From Crocinitomicaceae bacterium (GTDB taxonomy: Bacteria > Bacteroidota > Bacteroidia > Flavobacteriales_D > Crocinitomicaceae): 32,946 nucleotides of DNA. The DNA is taken from NCBI GenBank assembly GCA_014762645.1, contig JABURP010000126.1:1-32946 (forward strand). The letters run 5' to 3'. The translations under genes were made by a program, and so were the position numbers. The notes below the pieces were generated by a model. That model was not told the origin of the DNA, ran no database searches, and saw only the letters and a program-made list of their open reading frames with translations. Of this stretch, positions 14,494 to 23,600 are shown one piece after another. Numbering within the stretch: position 1 is the stretch's first letter; every line of letters begins with the position of its first letter.

Positions 14494-15009
14494 TCAACCC
14501 TTCCTAAACGTCCTTTCTTCTCCTGAAAAAACCAAATGAATAGAATCCCTGTAAACACCTGAAATAAAAACTCCCGCTTGTTCGTCTCCTTCAGACACCT
14601 TGAACATATTTTCGTTGATTCGGATGAGACAAAGTGCATCCTCGTTGCTATGGTTCTTTACAAACCCTAAATACTTTATACTTGGCCATGATACAGTTTG
14701 TGGGACTTCCTTTTTGGATTCTTTTCGTTGAATTTTTTTGACTTTTAGATTGTTGCTCTTATTGTTAGATGTATTATGTGTTCCTGAATACTTACTACCT
14801 TTTTTAAGAAATGGATCCACATCAGGAAGGACTAATTCAAAAGAATCTTTATTGAACATTACTGGGGAATAAGATAAATCACTGTACACCTGATTGTTCT
14901 CCTCCAAATCCTTTTCTGTTTGATAGTTAGAATATATCCTAAAGAGATTGTATCCCCATATCCCGGCGACAAGGAGCAAGATTAATCGTGTTTTTAATTT
15001 TTTACTCAT
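14494..15009 (-). CDS. GspC/PilP-like inner-membrane protein
   Basis: The 171-residue protein has one N-terminal membrane anchor (TRLILLLVAGIWGYNLFRIY), a polar linker rich in Ser, Asn and Lys, and a C-terminal beta domain. The latter has the pattern IKYLGFVKN, EDALCLIRINENMFKVSEGD, ISGVYRDSIHLVF and GEERTFRKG. That series (Y-x-G, ALI-I, V-x-x-G, V-x-x-I, D-x-V-x-L) is the homology region shared by GspC and PilP, which links the inner-membrane ring to the secretin. It is the last gene of the operon, joined to the lipoprotein gene by a TGATG overlap. Assignment rests on architecture and position; either a C- or a P-type role fits. Confidence 0.75.
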   Translation of the reverse strand: MSKKLKTRLILLLVAGIWGYNLFRIYSNYQTEKDLEENNQVYSDLSYSPVMFNKDSFELVLPDVDPFLKKGSKYSGTHNTSNNKSNNLKVKKIQRKESKKEVPQTVSWPSIKYLGFVKNHSNEDALCLIRINENMFKVSEGDEQAGVFISGVYRDSIHLVFSGEERTFRKG

Positions 15010-16004
15010 CAGGGAATAATTACAGAATACTCAGAACTATAAAATACACTTTGGTTTCCAGCTTCATCAATGGCATAAACCCTCCAATAATAAGTCCCGG
15101 TGGATAAAATAAGTTGTAGCGAATCTACGGTAGTGGTGTATTCAGAAAATGAGCTAAACGCCGGGTCATTATCCAACTCAAGTTTGTAACTCAACGGAGA
15201 ATTAATTGTTCCGGGATCAACTCCAGACGACCAATAAAAAACCACAGTATCACTTGAACTGGTTGATGCATCCGCAGGAGCAGTTAACGATACATCATTC
15301 GGTACAGTCTTATCGATATATATAGTTCTGGAAGAAAAAGATGATTGACTGCTCTGATTAACTGCTTTAACTCCCCATGAATATTCTCCTTCGTTTGTAA
15401 ATACGCTTCCGGTGGTGGTTACAGAAGTTCCGGTAAGACCTGTAGCTGTAAACAGTATTGTCGCAGATGAATTAAAATCCGCACCGGATCTCACCTGTAC
15501 TTCGTAAGTCTCTGCGGCATAAATACTTTGCCAGCTTAGCGGTAAATCCGACAGGTTTGAGTAATAGTTGTTAGCCGGTGCTAAAAGTGGAATCAATTGA
15601 CCCGTTAAATCAGAAACACTATCTACTGTGAATGGGATCGGACCTGTATAACCTGTTTCATAGGCTGAATTTTCGGCACGGATCATGAATTCATAATCTC
15701 CAGGATCCAGTACATAGTAGAATTCGGTATTCGCTACTGACGAATCTAAAATGTAGGTATTAATACTAGAAAAAGAGGGTTCCACAACCCGTAAACGATA
15801 GCTATCTGCTCCTTTGAGTTTTTCCCACTTAAAATGTACATTATTCGTCGTTAGCGTAGCATTTGACTGTGGTATAATCACCTGAACAGTTTCATTTGAA
15901 ATATCTTCCTCAATGATATCCGAACATGCTGTTACTATCAAACTGGTAAGAAACAGAAGTGATATTTTAATTTTGTCGATAATGCTGAAATAATAATTTT
16001 CCAT
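15009..16004 (-). CDS. Lipoprotein with three fibronectin/Ig-like repeats, in the secretion operon
   Basis: The chosen start at 16004 (MENYYFSIIDKIKISLLFLT) gives a 331-residue lipoprotein with lipobox LIVTAC; the frame extends further upstream to 16115 but that adds a charged stretch before the signal peptide. Three similar beta domains follow, marked by the tryptophans in HFKWEKLKGADSYRLRV, LSWQSIYAAETYEVQV and FYWSSGVDPG...YYWRVYAIDEAGNQS. This resembles fibronectin type III or SusE-like outer-membrane lipoproteins of Bacteroidota. Its first 38 bases overlap the GspM-like gene. Inside a secretion operon it could be a pilotin-like or secretin-stabilising partner, or a surface accessory. No enzymatic motif is visible. 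Confidence 0.7.
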   Translation of the reverse strand: MENYYFSIIDKIKISLLFLTSLIVTACSDIIEEDISNETVQVIIPQSNATLTTNNVHFKWEKLKGADSYRLRVVEPSFSSINTYILDSSVANTEFYYVLDPGDYEFMIRAENSAYETGYTGPIPFTVDSVSDLTGQLIPLLAPANNYYSNLSDLPLSWQSIYAAETYEVQVRSGADFNSSATILFTATGLTGTSVTTTGSVFTNEGEYSWGVKAVNQSSQSSFSSRTIYIDKTVPNDVSLTAPADASTSSSDTVVFYWSSGVDPGTINSPLSYKLELDNDPAFSSFSEYTTTVDSLQLILSTGTYYWRVYAIDEAGNQSVFYSSEYSVIIP

Positions 16005-16497
16005 AAAGTTTTTCTTTCTTTTTTTGCAGCTCCTTTTCTTTATACACATCAACATTGGTAAGTCGTGCATACTGAAAATGATTTTCCATGTGATAGATGA
16101 GCGAAAGGATTCCATTAAAAGATCCTTCTACCATTATTAAGTTGGAATAAATTGTAAAATCAACAGTTTTAAATGCGTGCGTTTCTTCGAGCTTCTCAAG
16201 ATTGACATCATTTTTATCTGAAAATTCCGAAATCTCCCCTAATATTTCCTGATGTACCAAATCTGGTTGAATATCCGATTTACCAATATTTTTATTGAGT
16301 TGTGCAATTTGTATCCGAAGTGTTTCAATGTCTTCATTGACATGTTTGGTGGACTCCAATTGCTGCGCTTGATTATCAAGTTCGTTAAAGGCGTTAAATG
16401 TAAGAGAGAGGGAACGCTTATAACTGACCATTGCTAACAAAATGAACACCACTAACAGTCCATAGTTCTTTTGCTTATATGTAAATCGATCAAACAT
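15967..16497 (-). CDS. GspM/PilO-like inner-membrane protein
   Basis: The 176-residue protein has a short cytoplasmic start, one membrane helix (YGLLVVFILLAMVSYKRSLSL), a coiled coil (LDNQAQQLESTKHVNEDIET) and a small alpha/beta domain that would lie in the periplasm. This matches GspM or PilO, which pairs with GspL or PilN to form the inner-membrane assembly platform. The gene follows the L-like gene with a TAATG overlap, the same order as in type II secretion and PilMNO operons. Sequence identity in this family is always low, so the call depends on architecture and position. Confidence 0.75.
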   Translation of the reverse strand: MFDRFTYKQKNYGLLVVFILLAMVSYKRSLSLTFNAFNELDNQAQQLESTKHVNEDIETLRIQIAQLNKNIGKSDIQPDLVHQEILGEISEFSDKNDVNLEKLEETHAFKTVDFTIYSNLIMVEGSFNGILSLIYHMENHFQYARLTNVDVYKEKELQKKKEKLYGKLLFQHYRQN

Positions 16498-17672
16498 TAT
16501 CTCAATACAATTTCCAATTCAAAGTTCCCAATGTTCTTTTTATAGGTATAATCAAGAATATCAACAGTTGCCAGCCATTCTTTCTCTTTCAAATCATTAA
16601 TCCAGTGATCCAAAATATTGGCGGATTTGGATTTGCCGGTAAGCACTACAAGGCGTTCGTTGAATTCAATTTTGTGTCTGCTTTTTATCTCATCTACCAA
16701 TGGCCTCAGTGAAACCTGATCCAGTGTGACATCACCAGGAACAGAATTTGATATTTCCATGAGGTAGTAAGAAAGAAAATAACGGTTCAATAAACCTGAG
16801 CCTTCTAGTAATTTCTCTTTTCTGCCTTTTTCATCTGACAACGTGTTGAGTTCTGCCAGTTGATCTTCAAATTCTGCCAGAACCTGATAATTTTCCTCAA
16901 TTTTTGAGTTCAAATGATCCAGATAGATGTAATTGGCGCAGAGTAGCAGCAAGAAGAAAATCACCATTCCATAGGCAAATCGATAAAAGACATTCTTTTG
17001 TTTGGCTTCCTTGAAATTGATTTCATAAACATCTGGCTCTTCTGGCAACACAATACTTTCGGAAGGGTAAAAATGATTGACGGCGAGTGCAATGGCACCA
17101 ACTGTGTCGTGAGAAAATTGATCTTCCCCAATAAACGTAGCTGTGCGATATTCATCCGATCTATCAAATGAAATTATCCGGCCATCTTCTTGTTGAATCA
17201 GGGTCGAATCAACGGTAATGGCATCCTTTCCCGTAAATTCAAATAACGGAACGGCAACGAAAGGTCCTGTACCAAATGAAACAACTTCTACATTTTGATC
17301 CTTAAACAATTCAAGCACTTCCCGAACCGTATCTTTCCTTATCACGGATGAATAAACTGTTTCATTGTCTATATAATCGGTAAAATAAAAATCTTCCAGC
17401 CTGGCATTCATCAATAGCGCGTGGCGGTAATTTTCCTGATAGTTAACCTTTCTATTTAAAATTCCTTTACCATGAATGTGCAGTACAACTGGTATTTTCT
17501 TGGAAATTTTTTTTATCAACGTTCTGATATCCGGAACCAGTTTTTCACTTTTAATAGGGAAAATCTCACCTTTCTTCAATTTCAGGATGTGATAATGAAA
17601 AGTATACCCATCACTTTCCATTTTAACTGAAACGGCAACAAGTTTATTGATATGTCCCAGGTCAAATTTCAC
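16497..17672 (-). CDS. GspL / PilM-PilN-like assembly platform protein
   Basis: The gene begins with GTG in a TAGTG overlap with the secretin gene. It encodes 391 residues: a cytoplasmic domain of about 225 residues with the beta-rich pattern of the actin-like PilM/GspL fold (VSFGTGPFVAVPLF), one membrane helix (about 229-251), a coiled coil (LNSKIEENYQVLAEFEDQLA), and a periplasmic ferredoxin-like domain. The combination of PilM-like and PilN-like parts in one chain is the plan of GspL, which docks the secretion ATPase to the membrane. Its neighbours, secretin on one side and M-like protein on the other, support this. The ATP-binding residues of PilM are not obvious. Confidence 0.78.
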   Translation of the reverse strand: MKFDLGHINKLVAVSVKMESDGYTFHYHILKLKKGEIFPIKSEKLVPDIRTLIKKISKKIPVVLHIHGKGILNRKVNYQENYRHALLMNARLEDFYFTDYIDNETVYSSVIRKDTVREVLELFKDQNVEVVSFGTGPFVAVPLFEFTGKDAITVDSTLIQQEDGRIISFDRSDEYRTATFIGEDQFSHDTVGAIALAVNHFYPSESIVLPEEPDVYEINFKEAKQKNVFYRFAYGMVIFFLLLLCANYIYLDHLNSKIEENYQVLAEFEDQLAELNTLSDEKGRKEKLLEGSGLLNRYFLSYYLMEISNSVPGDVTLDQVSLRPLVDEIKSRHKIEFNERLVVLTGKSKSANILDHWINDLKEKEWLATVDILDYTYKKNIGNFELEIVLR

Positions 17673-19564
17673 TAGTAGGTCACAGTTGGTTTAATAAAAA
17701 CATGGAGCTTTGATTTCTCTTTTGCCTTTTCTCGACTGCTGAAAAACCATTTTAACACAGGAACTCTTGATAAGAACGGTGTTCCTGATCCTGAATTAGA
17801 ACTCGATTTGCGCTCCAACCCTCCCATAAGAATCATCTCCCCGTTTTTTACACGAATCAAGGAGTTAAAGGATTGCGTTTGCTTATTGGGTGGAGCCGTG
17901 GGGTCTTCTTTTCCAGCAAAATCGTTTTGTTCCACCTTAATATCCAAGGTGACATATTCATCTGCCGAAACAAATGGAGTAACTGTTATGGATAAGTTAG
18001 CATCTGTTGCCGTCCATTGTCGATTTGAAATTACGCTTCCTCCACTAATATTAGGGGTAACATTTACTGTTTCCTGTTGGTAATAATTGGTTTCACCTAC
18101 CGTAAATGTTGCTTCGTGACTATTCAGTGTCGCAATCTGGGGTGTAGATTCAATATCAATCACACTATTGCTCTCCAGGGCTTTTAAAGACAAATAAAAA
18201 TTTGGTGTAACGGCACCAAGATTTATTATTCCAAAACCGTTAAACGCCTGAAGCAAACCATTGATTGTCTCAGAATTTAAAGTCATATCTACAGCAGGAA
18301 AAATATCGCCGTTTGTTGTTACGGGGTCCTGAGATATCCCAGCCTTCATCCCTGTGGACACAGTAGAGGTTTTCTTGGACTGCACAATGATAATATCTAT
18401 TTGTACCATTGGAACTACCTGATCCAGTGACTTCATAAACTCCTTTAGTTCTGCTATTCGCAAATAAGAACCGGAAACGATTAATCCGTTCAACTCTAAA
18501 AAGGGTTTGTATTCAATTCCTTTCAAAAGCTCTGAAGGGATCATACTTTCAACCGTTTCAATTGTCCTATTTTCGAGTTGAATCATTTCAGTAGCTCGTA
18601 GTCCTTCCCCACTCCTGTCACCGATTAAGTAATATTTATCCGCTTTTTTAAATGTATACTCTGTACCATTCATGATGTGGGCCAAAAGTTCATCAAATGT
18701 TACATCTTTTACCTTTAGAGTAGAATTTCCTTCCGGAATGTCATACATAAAGTAATGCTCACCTAGTTGAGTAGATGCCATTTCAATAATGTCCTTGATT
18801 GGTGCATTTGTTGCAATAACATTGATCTTTCTGTTATCACTGGTACTAGGTTCAATATAAATGTCCGGATTGTTGCCATTCGGTCGGTTAACATTGTTTT
18901 GATTATTTCCCTGGTTATTTTTGACCGGCTTATCGGCGAGTTCCAAATAATAAAACCCGTTTTCATCTGATGTCACTTTTAATCCATTCGACTTGGCTAT
19001 CATTTCAATAGTCTGGTCAAAAGGTCTGTTCTCAATATATACCGAAACAAGTTTGTCTTTAATATCCGGCGCCAGTATCACATTTTTGTCTGATTTTCGG
19101 GTAATCTCTTCCGCAACGCGGTAAAGGGAATCGCGTTTAAGATCAACACTCAAAAATTGATTTTCAGGCTTATATTCTACCTTTATTTTTTTGGGAACAT
19201 AGACTATGGATTCTTCTTTTATTGGAGGTTTTTCAGAAAATGAGATAATTGAACCGATAATCTCTACCTGCAAGTCATATTTCTTTACCAAAAAGACGAA
19301 TACATCTTTTACACGTGCATCATAGAAATTGTTGACCACAACCTTCTTAAGTTCATCATCCACGCTTACATTCAGGTTGTTCTCCAAGGCTATCGCATTG
19401 ATAAAATCTGCCAGGGTAATACCTGTTACGTTCACCTGTACCTGAGCATTCAACCCGGGTTGGGTTTGCGATAGTTGCTCCAACTCTTTTTCAAAGTCAG
19501 TTTGTCCAAATGCCGAAGCTGAAATGAACATTACTACCATTATTCTAATTATTGTTTTCATCAT
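17672..19564 (-). CDS. gspD: Type II secretion/type IV pilus-like secretin
   Basis: The 630-residue protein starts with a signal peptide (MMKTIIRIMVVMFISASAFG, cleavage probably before QTDF). N-terminal STN/secretin N domains follow, including ITLADFINAIALENNLNVSV and repeats of the same fold near 145-215 and 245-310. An Asn-rich linker lies near 215-235. The C-terminal secretin domain holds VPMVQIDIIIVQ, IESTPQIATLNSHEATFTVG, VKNGEMILMGGLERK, PFLSRVPVLKWFF and KLHVFIKPTV. It would assemble into the outer-membrane ring through which the pseudopilus or substrates pass. It lies between the ATPase and L-like genes (TAATG junction with the ATPase). All secretin landmarks are present and no truncation is seen. 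Confidence 0.92.
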   Translation of the reverse strand: MMKTIIRIMVVMFISASAFGQTDFEKELEQLSQTQPGLNAQVQVNVTGITLADFINAIALENNLNVSVDDELKKVVVNNFYDARVKDVFVFLVKKYDLQVEIIGSIISFSEKPPIKEESIVYVPKKIKVEYKPENQFLSVDLKRDSLYRVAEEITRKSDKNVILAPDIKDKLVSVYIENRPFDQTIEMIAKSNGLKVTSDENGFYYLELADKPVKNNQGNNQNNVNRPNGNNPDIYIEPSTSDNRKINVIATNAPIKDIIEMASTQLGEHYFMYDIPEGNSTLKVKDVTFDELLAHIMNGTEYTFKKADKYYLIGDRSGEGLRATEMIQLENRTIETVESMIPSELLKGIEYKPFLELNGLIVSGSYLRIAELKEFMKSLDQVVPMVQIDIIIVQSKKTSTVSTGMKAGISQDPVTTNGDIFPAVDMTLNSETINGLLQAFNGFGIINLGAVTPNFYLSLKALESNSVIDIESTPQIATLNSHEATFTVGETNYYQQETVNVTPNISGGSVISNRQWTATDANLSITVTPFVSADEYVTLDIKVEQNDFAGKEDPTAPPNKQTQSFNSLIRVKNGEMILMGGLERKSSSNSGSGTPFLSRVPVLKWFFSSREKAKEKSKLHVFIKPTVTY

Positions 19565-20982
19565 TAGATATTCGTTAGTAAAGCGTATACTTCTTCCAGA
19601 GATGTTACTCCATTGGACAGGAGGTTATAAGCCTTTTCGTTTAATTTTTTTATTCCCTTTTCCTGAAGCAACTCGTCCACTTTGAGTTGCTGTTCCTTTA
19701 TTCGATCAGAAAGGTCATGATCGATATTGATTACTTCGTAAACTGCTTTTCTTCCTTTGTACCCCGTGAAATGGCAACTTTCACATCCTACAGGGACATG
19801 ATGTGTATTCAGCCCTTTATTCCGGTAATCTTTTGGTAATTCTGTTTGCACCAATTCTATTTCTTCCTTACAATCATTGCACAATACCCTCACCAGACGC
19901 TGGGCAACCGAAGTATTGATAGTAGAAGCTAGTAAGTACGACGGCACTCCCATATCTATCATTCTACCTATGGTTCCCCAGGCAGAGTTTGTATGGATAG
20001 TTGATAAGACCAAATGTCCGGTCAGTGCAGCTCTAATTGCCATTTGTGCCGTTTCCCCATCTCTAATCTCCCCTAACATTATAATATCCGGATCCTGTCT
20101 TAAAAAAGATCTCAATGCTGATGAAAATGTCAGGCCAATATTCTCTTTGAGCTGAACCTGGTTAATCCCTTTAAGGGTATATTCAATAGGATCCTCAACC
20201 GTAACGATATTGCGCTTTTCTTCATTCAAAATTTTAAGTGTGGCGTAGAGTGTTGTTGTTTTCCCTGATCCCGTAGGTCCTGAGATCAATACAATTCCGT
20301 TTGGTTTCTTTATCCCTTCCAGATATTCTGTTTTTTCATGATCATCAAAGCCCAGAAAATTCAGATCAACTTGTGAGGCATCTCTCGCCAGGATCCTCAA
20401 TACAATTTTTTCTCCGTGAAGGGTGGGAAGAACAGAAACACGCAGATCAAACTCGGGAAAGTTAATCCGACCATCCTGTGGTAACCGCTTTTCTGAGATA
20501 TCTAAATTGGATTTTATCTTAACCTTATTCACAATTTCAGGATACTCATCTCTGTCTACACGGTACTTTTCAACAAGATGACCATCAATCCGAATTCTAA
20601 CGCGTGCCTCTTCTTCATAAATTTCAATGTGTATATCACTACTGCCTAGAGATTGTGCTTCATGCACTATTCTCAACAAAAAATCGTCTTTATCGCCTAA
20701 ATTTTGATTGTTTTTATTGTTCACGGCACTACCTGATCTGCGATAGATTTTTCCTAAGCTTCTCCGCAGCACAGAAGATTCTACAGGAATGAGTTTTATG
20801 TTTTCACCGGTCAATATCTCCAGATCTTCCTTAACAGTATCGTTAAGTGCTGTCTCATCTATATAGAAACTCAGGCAATCTGCATTTTGCTCTGCTGGGA
20901 TCACACTGTAATTCCATGCCATATCTGCAGAAATTAGCTGCTGCAGATCGACGGATATGGATATGTCAGTTATTTGTTCCAT
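19564..20982 (-). CDS. gspE: Secretion/pilus assembly ATPase, GspE/PilB family
   Basis: At 472 residues this has the core of GspE/PilB. Walker A is GPTGSGKT (235-242), the Asp box is VEDPIEY (262-268), Walker B is in IIMLGEIRDGE (about 301-310), and the His box is TGHLVLSTIHTN (321-332). The four-cysteine zinc motif uses C368, C371, C400 and C403 (LCNDC and GCESC). The N-terminal docking domain is short compared with proteobacterial GspE. The hexamer drives assembly of pseudopilin subunits from the inner membrane. There is no PilT-like retraction ATPase in the operon, so the system is more like type II secretion than a retractile pilus. It joins its neighbours by TGATG and TAATG overlaps. Confidence 0.93.
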   Translation of the reverse strand: MEQITDISISVDLQQLISADMAWNYSVIPAEQNADCLSFYIDETALNDTVKEDLEILTGENIKLIPVESSVLRRSLGKIYRRSGSAVNNKNNQNLGDKDDFLLRIVHEAQSLGSSDIHIEIYEEEARVRIRIDGHLVEKYRVDRDEYPEIVNKVKIKSNLDISEKRLPQDGRINFPEFDLRVSVLPTLHGEKIVLRILARDASQVDLNFLGFDDHEKTEYLEGIKKPNGIVLISGPTGSGKTTTLYATLKILNEEKRNIVTVEDPIEYTLKGINQVQLKENIGLTFSSALRSFLRQDPDIIMLGEIRDGETAQMAIRAALTGHLVLSTIHTNSAWGTIGRMIDMGVPSYLLASTINTSVAQRLVRVLCNDCKEEIELVQTELPKDYRNKGLNTHHVPVGCESCHFTGYKGRKAVYEVINIDHDLSDRIKEQQLKVDELLQEKGIKKLNEKAYNLLSNGVTSLEEVYALLTNI

Positions 20983-21473
20983 CAGATGAGATCGTTATAA
21001 AAAACATTCATATTCGTACAGATACCGACAACTTTAAGAGCAATGAGGTAAATTGCGAGATAACCAGCTAATGGTACCGTCTCTCCGGTGCGTTTTAGTT
21101 GACTCATTAAAACATGCGTGCAACCAGAGAAGACGATACCAGTTATGAAAAAGAGGATAAAATTCCTGTTGGAAAATAATGGGGTAATGGCCAAAAGAAA
21201 TACAAGATCTCCAAGCCCAAAATGTGTTTTAAAAATATTAACTAATCGGCCTTCTTTTAATGAAAGGTACAGCACCAACAAGACCAGAACAGTTATAGTG
21301 AACAAGGCATTAAGCAATACAATATTCCAGGAGAATGTGGTTTGGGCAAACAACAAAATATTTACAGCACCAAGCGCAATAAGTAGGAGCAGGTGAATGC
21401 TCCTCCCCTTATTGTCCTGAAAAAAGGCCAGTCCCAATAGAATTATTAATGCTATGTTCAACATTATCTCCAT
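20982..21473 (-). CDS. Prepilin peptidase, catalytic domain only (GspO/PilD-like, A24)
   Basis: The 163-residue protein is almost wholly hydrophobic, with about six membrane helices. It has the two catalytic aspartates of A24 peptidases: D20 at the end of the first helix, in FFQDNKGRSI, and D89 in the GLGD motif (86-89). It lacks the N-terminal cysteine-containing methylation domain of PilD. It would cleave the short leader peptides of the pseudopilins encoded next to it; whether it also N-methylates them is doubtful. Being inside the operon, between the GspG-like and ATPase genes, it makes the system self-sufficient in processing. Confidence 0.85.
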   Translation of the reverse strand: MEIMLNIALIILLGLAFFQDNKGRSIHLLLLIALGAVNILLFAQTTFSWNIVLLNALFTITVLVLLVLYLSLKEGRLVNIFKTHFGLGDLVFLLAITPLFSNRNFILFFITGIVFSGCTHVLMSQLKRTGETVPLAGYLAIYLIALKVVGICTNMNVFYNDLI

Positions 21474-21883
21474 TAATCCTTTGTGATTTCAGTAAGATTT
21501 TTGTCCTGATCAATTTGCCAGACGTTCATGGAACCATCTGCATCAAAGTCTACCACTGCGGTGGCCTGTGCTAAAAAGCCAGAGTTTGACGCCTCCAGTA
21601 TTTCAATTCTGTAATTCGCATTTCCTCCTTCTGTGGCAAGGCGTTCTTGCTCAAAGCCAATTTCTTCCAGACTCATGGAGTATTTTGAATACATGTAAAA
21701 ATGATTCTTCTCCAGTGAGTGTACCTGATTGAGCATGGATTTTGCTTCAATAGATTTTGCCATAGCAATAGATCCCGCCTGGTTAGGAATAACCAGCATA
21801 ACCAGGATGCCTATAATGGCCAGAACGATTAGTACTTCTGCCAGTGTAAATGCTTTTAAATGATGTTTGTTTTGCTCTTTCAT
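21473..21883 (-). CDS. gspG: Major pseudopilin, GspG-like
   Basis: The 136-residue protein has a class III leader ending in LKA, then FTLAEVLIVLAIIGILVMLVI, with glutamate at position 5 of the mature protein as in standard pilins. The remaining 100 residues form a small globular domain with an acidic DFDADGS loop near the end, similar in position to the calcium loop of GspG. It is the best candidate for the main pseudopilus subunit. Its ATG overlaps the GspF stop as ATGA, and its stop overlaps the peptidase start as TAATG. Confidence 0.85.
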   Translation of the reverse strand: MKEQNKHHLKAFTLAEVLIVLAIIGILVMLVIPNQAGSIAMAKSIEAKSMLNQVHSLEKNHFYMYSKYSMSLEEIGFEQERLATEGGNANYRIEILEASNSGFLAQATAVVDFDADGSMNVWQIDQDKNLTEITKD

Positions 21884-23034
21884 TGTACCATAACATTACT
21901 AAGGTTGAACATAGGTAAATACATTGCGACCAGGATGACGCCTACGATTGCGCCAATGATCAATATGATAATGGGCTCCATGAGTTTCCCAATAATTTTA
22001 GTTTGATGTTTTAAATCGTCCCTGTACTGATCCGATAATTTATCAAGGATCATCTCCAGCTGATTGACTTCTTCTCCAACTTTGACCAGTGATAACATAC
22101 GTTGCGGAAAAATTCCAAATTGGGACATGCCTTCATGCAGGGTTTTACCTTTCTTAATGTCTTCTACCATTTGGTTTAAAGCCACTTGAATGGGATAAAA
22201 TTTGATCATCTGGGATGTCAACTCCAGGGACCTGACCAAGGGTGTTTTAGAAGACAACAATAACTGCATGGATTGCGTGAAGCGTGACAGGTAAACCAAC
22301 CTAACTAATTGCCCTACTTTGGGAATTCGCAAAATTACTGTTGACATTGATTTTCGAAACCATTCTTGTTGCCTTTGTGTGTATATGACAACAACAATTC
22401 CGGTAACCACCACTGCAAAAATCGTGGCATAGGTAGGAAAGTGATCGGAGATATAAACGATCTTTTTGGTAAGCGGTGGTAACTGTGCTCCGAATTGTCT
22501 AAAAACATCCGAAAACATTGGTACCACAGATGTCATCATAAAATAGACTAGACCCAGGGTAATAGCAAATACAAATATCGGATAAGTTAAAACCGACATA
22601 ATCTGTTTTTTCAGTTCGGCCTGATCAGCATAATACTTCATCAGCTCATCCAAAACATCATTTAACCGGTTGGTTTCTTCCCCAATCTTAATACTGAAGT
22701 ATTCATATTCGGAAAATTTTCCAGTTGCCTTTAATGATTCTGCTAATGACTTTCCCTTCAAGATATCAGCATGTATCTTTTCAAAAAGCACCTTCTCCTT
22801 ATCTTTTTGTTGCTCTTCTATGATAATCTCTATAGCAGATTTCAAATCAACCCCTGCCACTAAGAGAACTTTCATATCCATATAAAAGCGCTCTTTTTTC
22901 TTATCACCAAAATTGTTAAATATGGAAATATCCTTATTCCAGAATTTTTCCTTTTTTCCTTTAGATTCAGAAACAGACACTTCTTTATGCATCTCAGTTT
23001 TAGCGGCGATATGTTGCTCCAGTTTAAAACTCAT
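21880..23034 (-). CDS. gspF: Inner-membrane platform protein, GspF/PilC family
   Basis: The start at 23034 (MSFKLEQHIAAKTE) is chosen because it overlaps the preceding pseudopilin stop by 11 bp; an upstream ATG at 23100 would add 22 residues running out of frame through that gene. The 384-residue protein has the duplicated GspF domain: the first copy has LLVAGVDLKSAIEII and the second LLLSSKTPLVRSLELTSQMI, each followed by a GEE motif (KIGEETNRL and KVGEEVNQL). Membrane helices are YPIFVFAITLGLVYFMM, FAVVVTGIVVVIY and PIIILIIGAIVGVILVAMYL. It forms the membrane base that couples the ATPase to pseudopilus growth. Confidence 0.9.
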   Translation of the reverse strand: MSFKLEQHIAAKTEMHKEVSVSESKGKKEKFWNKDISIFNNFGDKKKERFYMDMKVLLVAGVDLKSAIEIIIEEQQKDKEKVLFEKIHADILKGKSLAESLKATGKFSEYEYFSIKIGEETNRLNDVLDELMKYYADQAELKKQIMSVLTYPIFVFAITLGLVYFMMTSVVPMFSDVFRQFGAQLPPLTKKIVYISDHFPTYATIFAVVVTGIVVVIYTQRQQEWFRKSMSTVILRIPKVGQLVRLVYLSRFTQSMQLLLSSKTPLVRSLELTSQMIKFYPIQVALNQMVEDIKKGKTLHEGMSQFGIFPQRMLSLVKVGEEVNQLEMILDKLSDQYRDDLKHQTKIIGKLMEPIIILIIGAIVGVILVAMYLPMFNLSNVMVQ

Positions 23035-23518
23035 GCAGCAATGTTTTGTTGATAATATCTGCCCGGCTGTATTCTTTATTAAAAGAAGCCAGTAATTCAA
23101 TATCCCTGAAATTGGTAACTACAGTAATTCCTGTCACTAATGGTTGATGCATATTTAAACGCTCCACTTTATCAAGCGTAATTTTGGAAACTTCCGGGTG
23201 AAGTACATCAGTTGAGGCTTCTGTTTGTCTGATCAAAGCACCTTTGGAAATCAGATATTTGATTACCTTTCCTTCGCGCTCAAGTACAAATCCTGACGGA
23301 ATTTCATATATCGATTCACACAAATCCACTTGCCTGGAAAGATCGGATTCCATGAGTTCAAAATCATTAAGCTCAATCCGCATTTTCTGAAAATCATGCG
23401 TTTGCCTGTTTACCATGTTAAATGCGCCGAAAACCATGGTAACCACAATGCTCATAATTACCATCCCGGCAAGCACGTCTACCAAAGTAAAAGCGGAAAG
23501 TTTCCCGTGTTCCCCCAT
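23024..23518 (-). CDS. Minor pseudopilin-like protein (GspJ/I type)
   Basis: The start at 23518 (MGEHGKLSAFTLVDV) is preferred because it gives the usual short leader; a start at 23620 would place about 40 residues before the cleavage site. The mature protein begins FTLVDVLAGMVIMSIVVTMV, a standard pilin helix, but residue 5 is aspartate instead of glutamate. The rest (165 residues in total) is a beta-rich domain. Length and the position between another pseudopilin gene and gspF suggest a minor subunit of the pseudopilus tip. If the short start is right, an 82-bp gap separates it from the previous gene, the only real gap in the operon. Confidence 0.75.
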   Translation of the reverse strand: MGEHGKLSAFTLVDVLAGMVIMSIVVTMVFGAFNMVNRQTHDFQKMRIELNDFELMESDLSRQVDLCESIYEIPSGFVLEREGKVIKYLISKGALIRQTEASTDVLHPEVSKITLDKVERLNMHQPLVTGITVVTNFRDIELLASFNKEYSRADIINKTLLHEF

Positions 23519-23600
23519 TGCGATTACTCTATAAGTAAATCGCTCAGAACACGGGTTATCCGCTGTTTTGGGCTCCCTATTCGTATACCTTGCTCTATTT

